Below are positions 11,993-23,967 of a stretch of 64,000 nt of DNA, one piece after another (positions within the stretch are counted from its first letter, which is position 1; every line of letters begins with the position of its first letter). Under the pieces are notes generated by a model. That model was not told where the DNA came from. It saw nothing but the letters and a program-made list of their open reading frames with translations, and made no database searches. The position numbers were made by a program, and so were the translations under genes. Origin of the DNA: Megalonaias nervosa (lineage: Eukaryota > Mollusca > Bivalvia > Unionida > Unionidae); assembly GCA_016617855.1 (NCBI GenBank), contig JAECUM010001789.1, positions 1 to 64,000 of the forward strand. The letters run 5' to 3'.

Positions 11993-13590
11993 TGTAGGCC
12001 TGCGACAACCACCGGGGTATATCCTTGATCTCAATCGAAGGAAAGATACTCGCCCGAATCCTACTGAACCACCTCACTATGCACCTTGACCAAGGACTCC
12101 TACCAGAAAGCCAGTGTGGATTCCGGAAAAAACATGGGACCATCGACATGGTGTTTGCTGCGAGGCAGCTACAAGAGAAATGTCAGGAGCAAAATGCAGA
12201 CCTTTTCTCCATCTATGTCGACTTGACAAAGGCCTTTGATACTGTCAGCAGAGAAGGCTTGTGGAAGGTAATGGCCAAATACAGATGCCAGTGAAAATTT
12301 ATATCCATGGTGCAGCATTCCATGACGGCATGCAGGCACGAGTCCAGGACAATGGACAGACATCTGAGCCATTCCCAGTAACAAATGGTGTCAAGCAGGG
12401 TTGTGTTCTGACACCGACATTATTCAGTCTATTGTTCTCCGTCATGCTGACTAATGCTTTCAGAGACGGAGATGTTGGAGTCGGCATCAGGTACCGTACA
12501 GATGGAAAATTGTTCAACCCCAGGAGGCTTCAAGCGAAAACCAAGGTTATGACAGACACCATCAGGGATTTCCTATTTGCTGATGACTGTGCCCTCAACG
12601 CTGGCTCAGAAGCCGACCTGCAATGCAGCGTTGACAAGTTCTCCAGCTCCTGCACAAACTTCGGTCTCACCATCAGTACCAAGAAGACTGAAGTCCTGCA
12701 CCAGCCGGCCCCTGGAAAGCCCTATGTTGAGCCCAACATCACCGTCAATGGCCAAAAACTCAACGTAGTGAACTGCTTCACCTACCTTGGCAGTACACTG
12801 TCACAGAGCGTAACTATTGACGATGAGGTGAACCTCCGCACTGCCAGAGCCAGCGCATCTTTCGGCAGACTGTATACCAACGTCTGGAATAGAAGAGGCA
12901 TCAGCATCCAGACCAAACTAAAGGATGACAGGGCAGTTGTGCTCCCCACACTACTTTACGCATGCGCAACATGGACGGTGTACCAACGCCACGCCAGGAA
13001 GCTGAACCACTTTCATACAACAAGTCTCAGGAAAATCCAGAACATCAAGTGGCAGGACAAGATTCCAGACACTGAGGTACTCACCCAAACTGATCTCCCC
13101 AGCATCCACACCCTCCTGATGCAGTCTCAGCTATGCTGGGCGGGACACGTTGTACACATTCCAAACCATCGGCTGCCTAAGAGACTCTTCTATGGCAAGC
13201 TACAGCAAGGGCAGCAATCCAACGGAGGTCAGAAGAAACGCTTCAAAGACAATCTGAAAGGTGCATTGAAAGCATTCAACATAAAACCTGATTTCTGGGA
13301 GCAAGCAGCCAGTGATCGAGTCACATGGCATTCCTCCGTGCACAAAGGCTCCATGTTGTGTGAATCTAGCAGGACAGCAGCAGTGGAGCTGAAGAGGCAA
13401 GCCAGAAAAGCGCGTGCCATTAACCCTCCTCGAGATGTCTCACTCATCCCTTGTCCTTTATGCAAACGAACCTTATGTGCAAGGATTGGCCTTATCAGCC
13501 ACCTGCGCACGCACAGAACAGAACCAGCCCCTACAACCCTTGGATGACTAGAGTGGTCCTCGTTGACTCGATGGACAAACGAAGAAGAAG
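11993..13590 (+). pseudogene. 5'-truncated non-LTR retrotransposon reverse transcriptase with C-terminal zinc finger
   Basis: Encodes the RT and C-terminal part of a LINE polyprotein. Visible in order: fingers/palm residues GFRKKHGTIDMVFAARQL, DLTKAFDTV, then GVKQGCVLTPTLFS, the catalytic FADD at 12576-12587, a thumb with CFTYLGSTLSQ, LYACATWT, and a C-terminal finger CPLC...LISHLRTH near 13456-13515. The endonuclease half is missing, so the copy is 5' truncated near 11993. A TGA at about 12292 and a frameshift between 12295 and 12320 break the RT; after that 428 codons stay open. It ends in a GAAGAAGAAG tail. It is more GC-rich than its surroundings. The clade is uncertain. Confidence 0.85.
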
Positions 13591-13599
13591 AGCATATAC

Positions 13600-14700
13600 A
13601 TGTATAGACAACAATATATTTACCTTCTTTCCTTTCACCAGATGGATACTTGCCCATATATATTGAACCCATATAGTCAATATACATGCAGTATGTAATT
13701 AGTGACATAATAGATGAATAGTATATTTATTGATGCCCAGAGGCATTCATGAATACAAAAATAAAGTTGTTTTCATTCTCATTTTAACTACATCTCTGAA
13801 GTCACTGGATATAATGAGTTTGGAAGAAGGAAACAGAGTGGGCATTTCTAATGTCAACTGGAATACTATTCCAGAGCAAAGTTTCAGAGATTTGAAACTA
13901 AATTGAGTCCCGCAGTAAAAGTGGTAGGTCATTAATAGATAAAATAAATAGTAATGGACCTAGAATTGAACCTTGTGGTACCCTATATCTAATTGTTCCA
14001 GGTTCAGACAGAACATTAGTTATAAAAACCTGTGTTATCTTATATAAGTATGAAATAAACCATCTAACTGTGCTTTCATCACACTGGTGAATTTTGAGTT
14101 TCTTCAAAAGGATTTCATGATCGACCATGTCAAAAGATTTCCTGATGCGGATCCTATTATTCTACCTTGATCAAGTGCTTGAAGCCTTTTATCAGGTAGA
14201 GCGATCAGGGCAGTCTCACATGAATGTTTCTGTCTAAAGTCTGATTGATTAGGTTGTAACAGCAAGTGTTTGGTTAAATATGACATGAATGAATTATGGA
14301 CATATTTTTCAATCAATTTTGACAAGTTTGGTAGTATTGAGATTGGCTAGTAGTTAACAGCATCATCCTTAGAACCTGATTTGTAAATAGGTATTACCTT
14401 TGCAGTTTTCCATATTTTGGGGACAGATCAGGATGTAAAACTTACATTGATTATAAACATTATGCTATCTGAAATAGCTGAGGCAGAAGTTTTAATGAGT
14501 CATGGACCAATCTGATCAAGTCCTGTAGCTTTCTTGTTATCAAGTTAAATGAGACACTTTTTAACAAATCTCTCTGATACTGGTGGGATAGAGAAATATA
14601 CCTCCCTAGGGATTTTGCTCATGTAGAAGCTTTTCAGTTCATTAAGTTATCTTCTTTCACTTATTCCTTTAATGTTGTGGTAATATTGGTGAAAAAAATC
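13600..14700 (-). pseudogene. L2/CR1-like LINE reverse transcriptase fragment
   Basis: Reading on the minus strand from about 14700 down: KATGLDQIGP, SVPKIWKTAKVIPIYKSGSK, PISILPNLSKLIEKYVHNSF, SCETALIALPDKRLQALDQG, VDHEILLKKLKIHQC, then RVPQGSILGPLLF. This is the order of palm motifs in CR1/L2 RTs. Several frameshifts split it, and the block with the catalytic Y-x-D-D and the thumb is missing. Sequence around 13795-13890 resembles the C-terminal end of the copy at 58930-59050, so about 0.8 kb seems deleted internally. The element is interrupted downstream by the LINE at 11993-13590. Confidence 0.75.
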
Positions 14701-14726
14701 ATTGAAAACATTTTCAATGTCATACA

Positions 14727-14805
14727 GTACAGTACAGTACAGCACAGTACTGTAGTACAGTACAGTACAGATACAATACTATACAGTACATGTACAATAT
14801 AATAC
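14727..14805. repeat. (GTACA)n microsatellite
   Basis: Imperfect GTACA/CAGTA units with a self-complementary character. Confidence 0.85.
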
Positions 14806-14814
14806 AATAAATTT

Positions 14815-14965
14815 ATTTAGGATACAGGTTTGAATCCTACCATCAGATCAGCCTAGGTCAACTATGCTCATGTGTCTTTGGGCATGGCACTTTACCCAAT
14901 TGTGTCAGTGCCGAGTAACATGCTTGTGTTGCTTTGCCATAAAACACCAAACCCAACCAAACTGT
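14815..14965 (+). repeat. tRNA-like SINE fragment, family S2, copy 2
   Basis: Begins with a B-box-like GGTTTGAATCCTACC, then TTTGGGCATGGCACTTTACCC and the tail CACCAAACCCAACCAAAC. It corresponds to the body and tail of 200-425; the A-box half appears lost. Confidence 0.5.
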
Positions 14966-15385
14966 GTCAACTTGGATTTTGTTGACAATGTCTTCGAGTG
15001 GAACAAATGCCAGCTATATATTTTGTTGGCAATATCAGTGAACTGTCAATAAATATAAAGAGTGCTTTTGAAGAGGAACATCTTGCCTGTTGGCATTACT
15101 TGGTAAGATACACCACCAAAGTATTCTTAACAATGTATATCGGATACTATCTTTTCTGTTTGGTAATGTACATTGGAAAGTATATGCCAATGTGCAGATT
15201 CTAGCCATAAATGGGGGATTCAAAGACCTGAATAGCAGGCAGACAGCTATTAATTCATTGTACAATGACCATCTTTTGTCAAACTTTTCCCATTTACAGT
15301 GTCAATAGGAATTATATTTTTTCACTTTGAAATTAAAAGCAACTCTTTTTGAACTGAGACAAAATTGGCCTGTCTCTGTTAAATC

Positions 15386-15432
<47 letters not shown>

Positions 15433-15540
15433 TGTTTTGCATATAGAATTATTAAGTACACTAAATAATCAGTCCGAGTGTTGTCTCGAATTCCAAAGAT
15501 AATATCTATATTTTTTAATTCCAAATAATGCATGTGACAG
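14966..15540. other. Spacer with (TA)n tract
   Basis: Holds an uninterrupted (TA)n run at 15389-15431. The short open frames on both strands show no known motif. Confidence 0.45.
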
Positions 15541-17450
15541 CACTTACTTATTATCCATTGTAGGGTACCATTTTAAAAACTCTTTGTTGCCTGACAATCT
15601 GAAAATATTTGACATATTGTCTCTGTGTGCAACATACAAAAAGAAGAGCTCGTTTTTCAATAATATTAATTCTTTGAGAAATACATTTGTAGCCACAATT
15701 TCATGTAATATCTTAAACTGCAACTATCTTTGCGCATTTTTGTAGTTTTATATGGTAGTAAGAAACATGATTACCAATCTCTCCTAACTCACCAAGTTCA
15801 AAAATTCCATTTCCTTCTAGAAGTTGGAAATTACTTATTTCCACTCAATTTTTCATATACACCTTGACATCCTTTTGTATTTTTAATAGTTTACACAGTG
15901 GTATTTATAGAAGGTTGTTGTGAATTGGAGCCATACTTGATTCATAATTTACTTTTGTGAGTATGCTTTGAAAATTGATGAAATTAATGTGAATAGAAAA
16001 CTTAGTTTTAAAACTTATCAAAATTTATCCAGGAACCATCCTCACTGACAAATTCATTCACAAATCTTAAATGCCATTCTGAAACCATGGTTTAAATTAC
16101 ACACTTTTTCTATCAGTTGTAAAATTATTTAACCATATCTGTCTTTTTAAAAATTGTTCGGCTTTGACCATTTTGAATGATCTAATTAGTCAAAAAAAAT
16201 GCTTCAAAACCTGTATCCTGAAAGGATTAAGATATTTTTTTTATTGAGTTAATAAAATCTATCTATAAAAAGAAATGAATACAGTGTATTTGGTACTGAA
16301 AATTGTAACAGACTTTACCATTTAAATGGTTCAGATAACATTGGTCTGAGCAATGTAAATTTGAATGCATTCATAAAATTAAATATATTAATCATATTTA
16401 ATCTCCCCTCATGATGATTCTTCACAAAAAATTTTTTATTTAATTCTGTCCTTTGACCCATAAAAACTTGTGACAGGGTATATTTAGTTCAGTAAGAACC
16501 TGTGTGTGTAGATGGATTTGAACATTCAAAAGATGCATAAAAATTCAGACAATAGCTAACATTTTATTACAACTATCTTTCCAAATGGAGTTAAAAACCC
16601 TTTTTTTTTCCCACTGAATTAGCAGGTTCTTAATTTCTTGAACAATAGATGGATAATTAAGAAATATAATTGTTTGTCAAATTAGTTGAAAACTTAACAC
16701 CTACGACAATGAATTGTGGACATCCTTTGTTAAGTTCACATTCTGGACAATATTTCCTATTACTATCAGTTCTACTTCCAATCCAAACCATCTTTATGTT
16801 TCAGTATTTATTATTTATACCAATGCCAGAGAATTGTTGAATATTGGTATAAAAGATGCAAAGCAGACATCATAGATTTCCCTGACTCGTCAAGAGTATG
16901 TGACATATCATCAGCATAGTGAGAAACAGAATGTTATGTCACCTGTATTTATTTTCCTTATATACTTATTTTTGTCTTATCATATAAACTAAGTCTGCAC
17001 ACAGAATAAAAATGGATGGGAATAGAGGGTTCCCCTGTCTACACCCTCTTTCAATACCAATCCAGCTGGGAACTTGACTATTAATAAGTACACAAGATTT
17101 GACGTTCTGATAGAATTTTTTTTATCCAATTTCTTATTGGTTCTTCAAAACTGAAAAGTTCAGAACATTATCAATAAGCGGCAATGCAACGGAGTCAAAT
17201 GCCTTTCCAAAGTTGATTAAAAGGAGTAGTTTAGGTATACTGTGCTTTTTGGTATAAAACATTAGGTCATGTAAGTCTTTTATATTCTCTCCAGCGTATC
17301 AACCTTTTAGAAACCCTGTCTGATCCTTAGGTGTGATTGTCGGTAGCACAGTTTTAACCTTGCTTGCAGAACATGCAGAAGCAATTTTGTATGATGTATT
17401 TAAAAGTGAAATGGGAAGTTTGGCCAATGTTACTTAAAATAGAAAGTCAT
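15540..17450 (-). pseudogene. Decayed Tx1/L1-like LINE reverse transcriptase
   Basis: No long frame survives, but the minus strand read across stops gives an L1/Tx1-type RT. From about 17420 down: PISLLNTSYKIASA, ITPKDQTGFLKG, GENIKDLHDLMFY, LLLINFGKAFDSVALPLID, SCVLINSQVPSWI, RGCRQGNPLFPSIFILCA, then the catalytic YADD at 16907-16918 followed by a SGxGIN-like stretch and KMVWIGS. Downstream sequence to about 15540 is consistent with the C-terminal part but too decayed to read with certainty. No endonuclease was found upstream; the dispersed repeat at 17440 begins there. Confidence 0.75.
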
Positions 17451-17710
17451 TGTTTCAAAAATTGGGGAAAATTAAATGACTAGTCCCAAATTTCAGATTA
17501 GAATGGACTGTATATGACAGCATTCTGGCATGAAGACCTATCATATGGATACAAATTCTGCCAATGGACCATCAAAAATGGCAGCTGTTACTAAAAATAG
17601 GAAATCTTGAAATAACTTCTCAGAACCCACTGAACAGAATTTGACCAAACTTGACAAAAAACATTCTGGTGTTAAGGGCATTTACGTTTGTAAAGATTTT
17701 GTGAATTTGC
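17440..17710 (+). repeat. Dispersed repeat R2, left flank of the 35-bp array
   Basis: Carries phrases such as GAATTTGACCAAACTTGAC, ACATTCTGG, and GGCAGCTGTTACTAAAAATAG. These recur, diverged, at 21040-21430 and at 36830-37180. It is a non-coding repeat family of unknown type. Confidence 0.5.
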
Positions 17711-20700
17711 CATCAGTTATTGCTACCAATCCCACAGTGGATTACACTAAGATATGACTACCATTCCCACAGTAGATTACTCTAAGATAAGACTACCAAT
17801 CCCACAGTGGATTACTCTAAGATATGACTACCATTCCCACAGTGGATTACACTAAGATATGACAACCATTCCCGCAGTGGATTACACTAAGATATGACTA
17901 CCATTCCCACAGTGGACTACACTAAGATATGACTACCTTTCCCACAGTGGAATGCCATCAGATATGATCACCATTACCACAGTGGAATGCCATCAAATAT
18001 GATCACCATTTCCACAGTGGAATGCTATCAGATATGATCATCATTCCCACAGTTGAATGCCATCATATATGTTCACCATTACCACAGTGGAATGTTATCA
18101 GATATGATCATAATTACCAGAGTGGAATGCTCTCAGACGTGATCACCATTACCACAGCTGTATGCTGTTAGATATGATCACCGATCACTATTACCATAGT
18201 TGAATTCCACCAGATATGATCACCATTACCAGAGCTGAATGCCATCAGATATGATCACCATTACCACAGTTGAATACTGTCAGATATGATCATGATTACT
18301 GCAGTTGAATACTATCAGATATGATCACCATTACCATAGTTGAATACTGTCAGATATGATCACCATTACCACAGTGTAATGCCATCAGATATGATCAACA
18401 TTCCCACAGTGGAATGCCGTCAGATATGATCACCATTCCCACAGTTGAATGCCATCAGATATGATCACCATTCCCACAGATGAATGCCATCAGATATGAT
18501 CACCATTACCAGAGTGGAATGCTCTCAGATGTGATCACCATTACCTCAGCTGTATGCTGTTAGATATGATCACCGATCACCATTACCATAGTTGAATTCC
18601 ATCAGATATGATCACCATTACCACAGCTGAATGCTGTCAGATATGATCACCATTACCACAGCTGAATGCCATCAGATATGATCACCATTACCACAGTTGA
18701 ATACTGTCAGATATGATCACTATTCCCACAGCTGAATGCCATCAGATATGATCGCCATTACCAGTTGAATCCTGTCAGATATGATCACCATTACCACAGC
18801 TGAATGCTGTCAGATATGATCACCATTACCACAGCTGAATGCCATCAGATATGATCACCATTACCACAGTTGAATACTGTCAGATATGATCACTATTCCC
18901 ACAGCTGAATGCCATCAGATATGATCACCATTACCAGTTGTATCCTGTCAGATATGATCACCATTACCACAGTGGAATGCTATCAGATATGATCACCATT
19001 ACCACAGTTGAATACTGTCAGATATGATCACCATTACCACAGTGGAATGCCATCAGATATGATCACCATTATCACAGTGGAATGCCATCAGATATGATCA
19101 CCATTATCACAGTGGAATGCCATCAGATATTATTATCATTCCCACAGTTGAATGCTGTCAAATATGATCACCTTTACCACAGTTGCATGCCATCAGATAT
19201 GATTACCATTAGCTCAGCTGAATACCATCAGATATGATCACCATTACTACAGCTGAATACTGTCAGATATGATCACCATTACCACAGTGGAATGCCATCA
19301 GATATGATCACCATTACCTCAGTTGGATACTGTCAGATATGATCACCATTTCTACAGTTGAATACTGTCAGATATGAGCATAAATTACCACAGTGGAATG
19401 CCATCAGATATGATCACCATTACCACAGTTAAATGCTGTCAGATATGATCACCATAACAACAGTGGAATGACATCAGATATGACCAACATTACCACAGTT
19501 GAATACTGTCAGATATGAGCATCATTACCACAGTAGAATGCCATCAGACATAATCACCATTACCACAGTTGAATGCCATCAGATATGATCACCATTACCA
19601 CATTTGAACGTTATCAGATATGATCACCATTACCACAGTTGAATACTGTCAGATATGATCACCATTACCAAAGTTGAATACTGTCAGATAAGATCACCAT
19701 TACCACAGTTGAATACTGTCAAATATGATCACCATTACCACAGTGGAATGCCATCAGATATGATCACTATTACCTCAGTTGAATACTGTCAGATATGATC
19801 ACCATTACCACCATGGAATGGCATCAGATATGATCACCATTACCACCATGGAATGCCATCAGATATGATCACCATCACCAAAGTTGAATACTGTCAGATA
19901 TGATCACCATTTTCAGTTGAATACTGTCAGATATCAGCATCATTACCACAGTGGAATGCAATCAGATATGATCACCATTACCACAGCTGAATGCTGTCAG
20001 ATATAATCACCATTACCACAGTTGAATGCCATCAGATATGATCACCATTTCCACAGTGGAATACCCTCAGATTTGATCACCATTTTCACAGTGGAATGCC
20101 ATCAGATATGATCACCATTAGCACAGCTGAATACTGTCAGATATGATCACCATTACCACAGTGGAATGCCATCAGATATTATCACATTACCTCAGTTGAA
20201 TACTGTCAGATATGATCACCATTTTCACAGTTGAATACTGTCAGATATGAGCATCATTGCCACCATGGAATGCCATCATATATGATCACCATTACCACAG
20301 TTGAATAATGTCAGATATGATCACCATTACCACAGTTGAATACTGTCAGATATGATCACCATTTTAACAGTTGAATACTGTCAGATATCAGCATCATTAC
20401 CACAGTGGAATGCAATCAGATATGATCACCATTACCACAGCTGAATGCTGTCAGATATGATCACCATTACCACAGTTGAATGCCATCAGATATGATCACC
20501 ATTTCCACAGTGGAATACCATCAGATTTGATCACCATTTTCACAGTGGAATGCCATCATATATGATCACTATTACCACAGTTGAATACTGTCAGATATGA
20601 TCACCACTACCACAGTGGAATGCCATCAGATATGATCACCATTATCACAGTGGAATACCATCAGATATGATCACCATTACCACAGTTGAATACTGTCAGA

Positions 20701-21040
20701 TATGAGCATCATTACCACAGTGGAATGCCATCAGATATGATCACCATTACCACAGTGGAATACCCATCTGATATGATCACCATTACCACAGTTGAATGCT
20801 GTCAGATATGATCACCATTACCACAGTGGAATGCCATCATATATGAGCATCATTACCACAGTGGAATGCCATCATATATAATCACCATCACCACAGTTGA
20901 ATACTGTCAGATATGATCACCATTACCACAATTGAATACTGTCAGATATGATCATCATTACCACAGTTGAATGCCATCAGATATGATCATGATTACCTCA
21001 GTGAAATGCCATCAAATATGATCATCATTACCACAATGGA
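17711..21040 (+). repeat. 35-bp minisatellite array, about 95 units
   Basis: A continuous head-to-tail array, typical unit GATATGATCACCATTACC plus ACAGTGGAATGCCATCA. Nearly every unit contains the palindrome TGATCA. Two main unit types alternate, one with TGGAATGCCATC and one with TTGAATACTGTC. The first 230 bp hold a distinct variant with ATTACACTAAGATATGAC. Blocks are themselves duplicated: about 173 bp near 18627/18800 and about 454 bp near 19929/20383. No open frame of note; 35 is not a multiple of 3. Confidence 0.97.
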
Positions 21041-21440
21041 ATATCTTTGAAGCAACTTTTCAAAAACCACTTGTCTGAAGTTTTACTGAAAGCATTCTGG
21101 CATGAAGGACTTGTGTATGTACAAATGATGCCAATCTGTGATCAGATATGGCTACAGTTACTAAATATAGATTAAACTTTTTAAAACATTTCTAAATGAC
21201 CCTAAAATAGACTTTGACCAAATTTGACAGAAAGTGTCCTAATTTGAATACTTTTCAGATTTATACAAATGATGCCATCCTTCCTTTAAAATAACTGCCA
21301 CTAATAAACAGAAATATATTGACAACTTTATTTTTGAAAAACTCTGAACAGAAATTGAGCAACTGAGCTCAAGCATGCTGGAATAGGGGCCTTTCAATAT
21401 GGGACAAATGATGCTGATGTATGATCAAATACAGATGAAG
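21041..21440 (+). repeat. Dispersed repeat R2, right flank of the array
   Basis: Contains AAAGCATTCTGGCATGAAGG, ACAAATGATGCCAATCTG, GATCAGATATGGCTACAG and TTTGACCAAATTTGACAG, the same vocabulary as 17440-17710. The phrase GATGCC...CAGATATGGCTAC...TTAC resembles the 35-bp unit next to it. Confidence 0.5.
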
Positions 21441-21479
21441 GTACAGTAACTAGAAGTTACCTTTAATTTACAGTTGAGG

Positions 21480-22400
21480 ATATGTAAATTCACATGCAGG
21501 GAGCATAAATATCTTATTATTCATTTGAAATTTTCAGCAGTACCACACTGTCTTCATCAGCTACTAATGTTGATCATGTGACTTAAATTGGTCATGTTAT
21601 GTGAGGAGAATGGTGTAGATGGGTGTTTAATTCAAGCTCCTCATCATTGTTCAGTATTGGCCTCCACTGTCATATTATTCCTAATGTTTTTAACACTCTA
21701 CCTATTTCCCTAATGTAGTCATTTGCACAGTCATTACATTTGATATAGTAAACCACACCACATCTCATCAAATTTTCTGTTTTGAATTTCACATGTGTAA
21801 GTAATGTTGTCTTAAAGTGTTATATGGTTTGTGTAAATATATGATGTTCCCATATTGTCTGAATAGCCTAGGTAGGACTTCTGATGTACCATGAAGATAT
21901 GGCACACTGATGTTGGTTCTATGTGGGCCGCTCCTGGTTTTGTTTGGTGGTTTTTTCCACTTTTCTGGAAGTTTGAAAATCAACTCTGGATAGCCATTTA
22001 CCTTTAGCACAGCTTTCACATGCTTTACTTCCATTTGATATGTTTAATCAGTAACTAGGGAGTTAGCTCTGTGCATTAAAGATCTCAATTCTGACCTCCT
22101 TTGGTGATTGGTAAAAAGTTGAGATATTGGTCAGTGTGGGTTGGTTTTCTATACACAGTGACTTTGGTTGATCAATCATCATTTACTTGTATACATGTAT
22201 CAAAGAATGTTAATTTGCTATTTTCTTCTTGTTCTGAAGTGAACTGAATATGTGGGTCAACTGAGTTGAGATGATCAGAGAACTTCTGAACATGGTACTT
22301 ATGTAGTTCAGACAAGGTATCGTCCACATATCTGAACCATTGATGGTGGATTCTTGGCCGAGTCTAAGGCCTTTTTCTCAAAAAACTCCATGTATAAAAT
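21480..22400 (-). pseudogene. Penelope-like retroelement, RT C-terminus plus GIY-YIG endonuclease
   Basis: On the minus strand, from about 22400 down: YMEFFEKKAL, the catalytic RYVDD (YVDD at 22319-22330), ELHKYHV, IQFTSEQEE, VYRKPTHTDQYLNFLP, then an open stretch at 22034-21789 with VNGYP, ISVPYLHGTSEVLPRLFRQY and KPYNTLRQ. Just after comes CGVVYYIKCNDCANDYIREI, a GIY-YIG-type endonuclease start with its paired cysteines. This order is specific to Penelope-like elements with an endonuclease. Stops and frameshifts make it inactive, and the N-terminal RT half is missing. Confidence 0.88.
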
Positions 22401-22735
22401 TGACAGTTACACTGGTCTACAGTGTTTTAGAAGCCATCTGCTTCAGACATAAAATGTGCTATTTATTATGGACTTTGATGTGCTAAATTCAAATATGACA
22501 ATTAAAACAACTGATTGGCTACTGTTTTCAAGATATTTAAGTTTTTTTGCATTTTATGGCTGTGTATATTATGTAGATAGTAGAGTTTTAACCATAAATT
22601 GTAAACCTAGGTCTTTTCATGTATTTATGATTGCTTTACATGATAATATTTCACCTGACCTGTTTATGTAACACTTTAAAAAATAGCAAAAGACAAAAGG
22701 CAACAAACTATTATGTATATATAAACACATAGTTT
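22401..22735. other. Unrecognised spacer
   Basis: A 71-codon plus-strand frame at 22456-22671 shows no known motif. Confidence 0.4.
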
Positions 22736-23600
22736 AGTCGTTATTAAGTGTCTACTTGGCACTCATTGGCTTGTCTCTTGTATTCATTAAATGGAGCATC
22801 TCTTGTCACTGTCCAGCAATAGTCTGCAAGCATTGATGGGCTCCATTTGCCCTGAGAGCATTTCTCCATTGTTGCAATGTCCTGCTTGTTGCTCACTGCT
22901 CTGCAGTCGGGTAGAAAAAAAATCTAGATGAGAGTGCAAAAAATTTTTCTTTTCGTGACATGTTCAACCAAGGCTTTTGTACGCCTTGAGGAGGTTTTCC
23001 ACCAACACCCAGTAGTTGTCTGCCTTGTTGCTTCTGAGAAATTTTGTTGCCACTAACTGGAAGGCTTTCCATGCCGTATTTTCCTTGCCATGCAGTACAC
23101 TGTCAAATGCATGATCTCAAAAGAGTTCATGAATCTGAGGACCAATAAATACACCTTCCTCTATCTTAGCTTCACTTATCCTTGGAAATTTTCCACGGAG
23201 GTACTTGAAAGCTGCTTGTGTTTTGTCCATGGCCTTGACAAAGTTCTTCATCAGACTCAGCTTGATGTGAAAGGGTGGTAACAAAACCTTCCTTGAATCA
23301 ACAAGTGGTGGATGCTGAACACTTTTCCTCCCAGGCTCCAATGACTATCGGAGTGGCCAGTCTCTCGTGATATAGTGGGAATCTCTTGCACAACTATCCC
23401 ATTCGCAGAGAAAACAGCAGTACTTTGTGTATCCAGTCTGCAAACCAAGCAAGAGAGCAAGAACCTTCATTTCACCACAAAGCTGCCACTGATGTTGGTT
23501 GTAGTTTATGCACCTTAAAAGTTGTTTCATGTTTTCATAGGTTTCCTTCGTTTTGACTACATGACCAACTGGAATTGTTGGCAAAACATTGCCATTATGC
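22736..23600 (-). pseudogene. Broken copy of a repetitive invertebrate protein family of unknown function
   Basis: On the minus strand the pieces, in order, are ENMKQLLRCINYNQHQWQLC, LALLLGLQTGYTKYCCFLCE with WDSCARDSHYITRDWPLR (about 23560-23345), HPPLVDSRKVLLPP, KLSLMKNFVKAMDKTQAAFK and EGVFIGPQI (23341-23117). Then come LHSHLDFF and ATMEKCSQGKWSPSMLADYC (about 22960-22800). I recall near-identical motif series in many uncharacterised invertebrate predictions, which behave like a mobile-element family, but I cannot name the superfamily. The CxxC and H/C pairs suggest metal binding. At least two frame changes and a stop separate the pieces. Confidence 0.6.
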
Positions 23601-23611
23601 AGCAGTCTGTG

Positions 23612-23967
23612 CCATTGCTTGAAATGGTCTGTCCCATAGCTTGGAAAGGTCTGTCTCCTAGCATGGAATGGTCTGTCACATTGCTTGGAATGGTCTGTCC
23701 CATAGTTTGGAATGGTCTGTCCCATTGCTTGGAATGGTCTGTACCACTGCTTTGGAGTTATCTGTCCCATAGCTTGGAATGGTCTGTCTTATTGCTTGGA
23801 ATGGTCTGTCCCATTGCTTGGAATGGTCTGTCCAGTTGCTTGGAGTTATCTGTCCCATTGCTTGGAGTTATCTGTCCCATTGCTTGGAATGGTCTGTCCC
23901 ATAGCTTGGAATGGTCTGTCCCATAGCTTGGAGTTATTTGTCCCATCCTTGGAATGGTCTGTCTCAT
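23612..23967. repeat. 22-bp minisatellite, about 16 units
   Basis: Unit GGAATGGTCTGTCCCATAGC plus TT, with variants such as GGAGTTATCTGTCCCATTGC. Because 22 is one more than a multiple of three and the unit lacks stops, several frames on both strands stay open, giving spurious proteins of 60-140 residues. It lies immediately upstream of the broken gene at 22736-23600. Confidence 0.95.

Noticed and set aside
12169..13708. Minus-strand open frames opposite the LINE, up to 159 codons
   Set aside because: They are shadows of the plus-strand reverse transcriptase.
17711..21040. CRISPR-like array with regular 35-bp periodicity
   Set aside because: Units are contiguous with no unique spacers, and the context is an animal genome.
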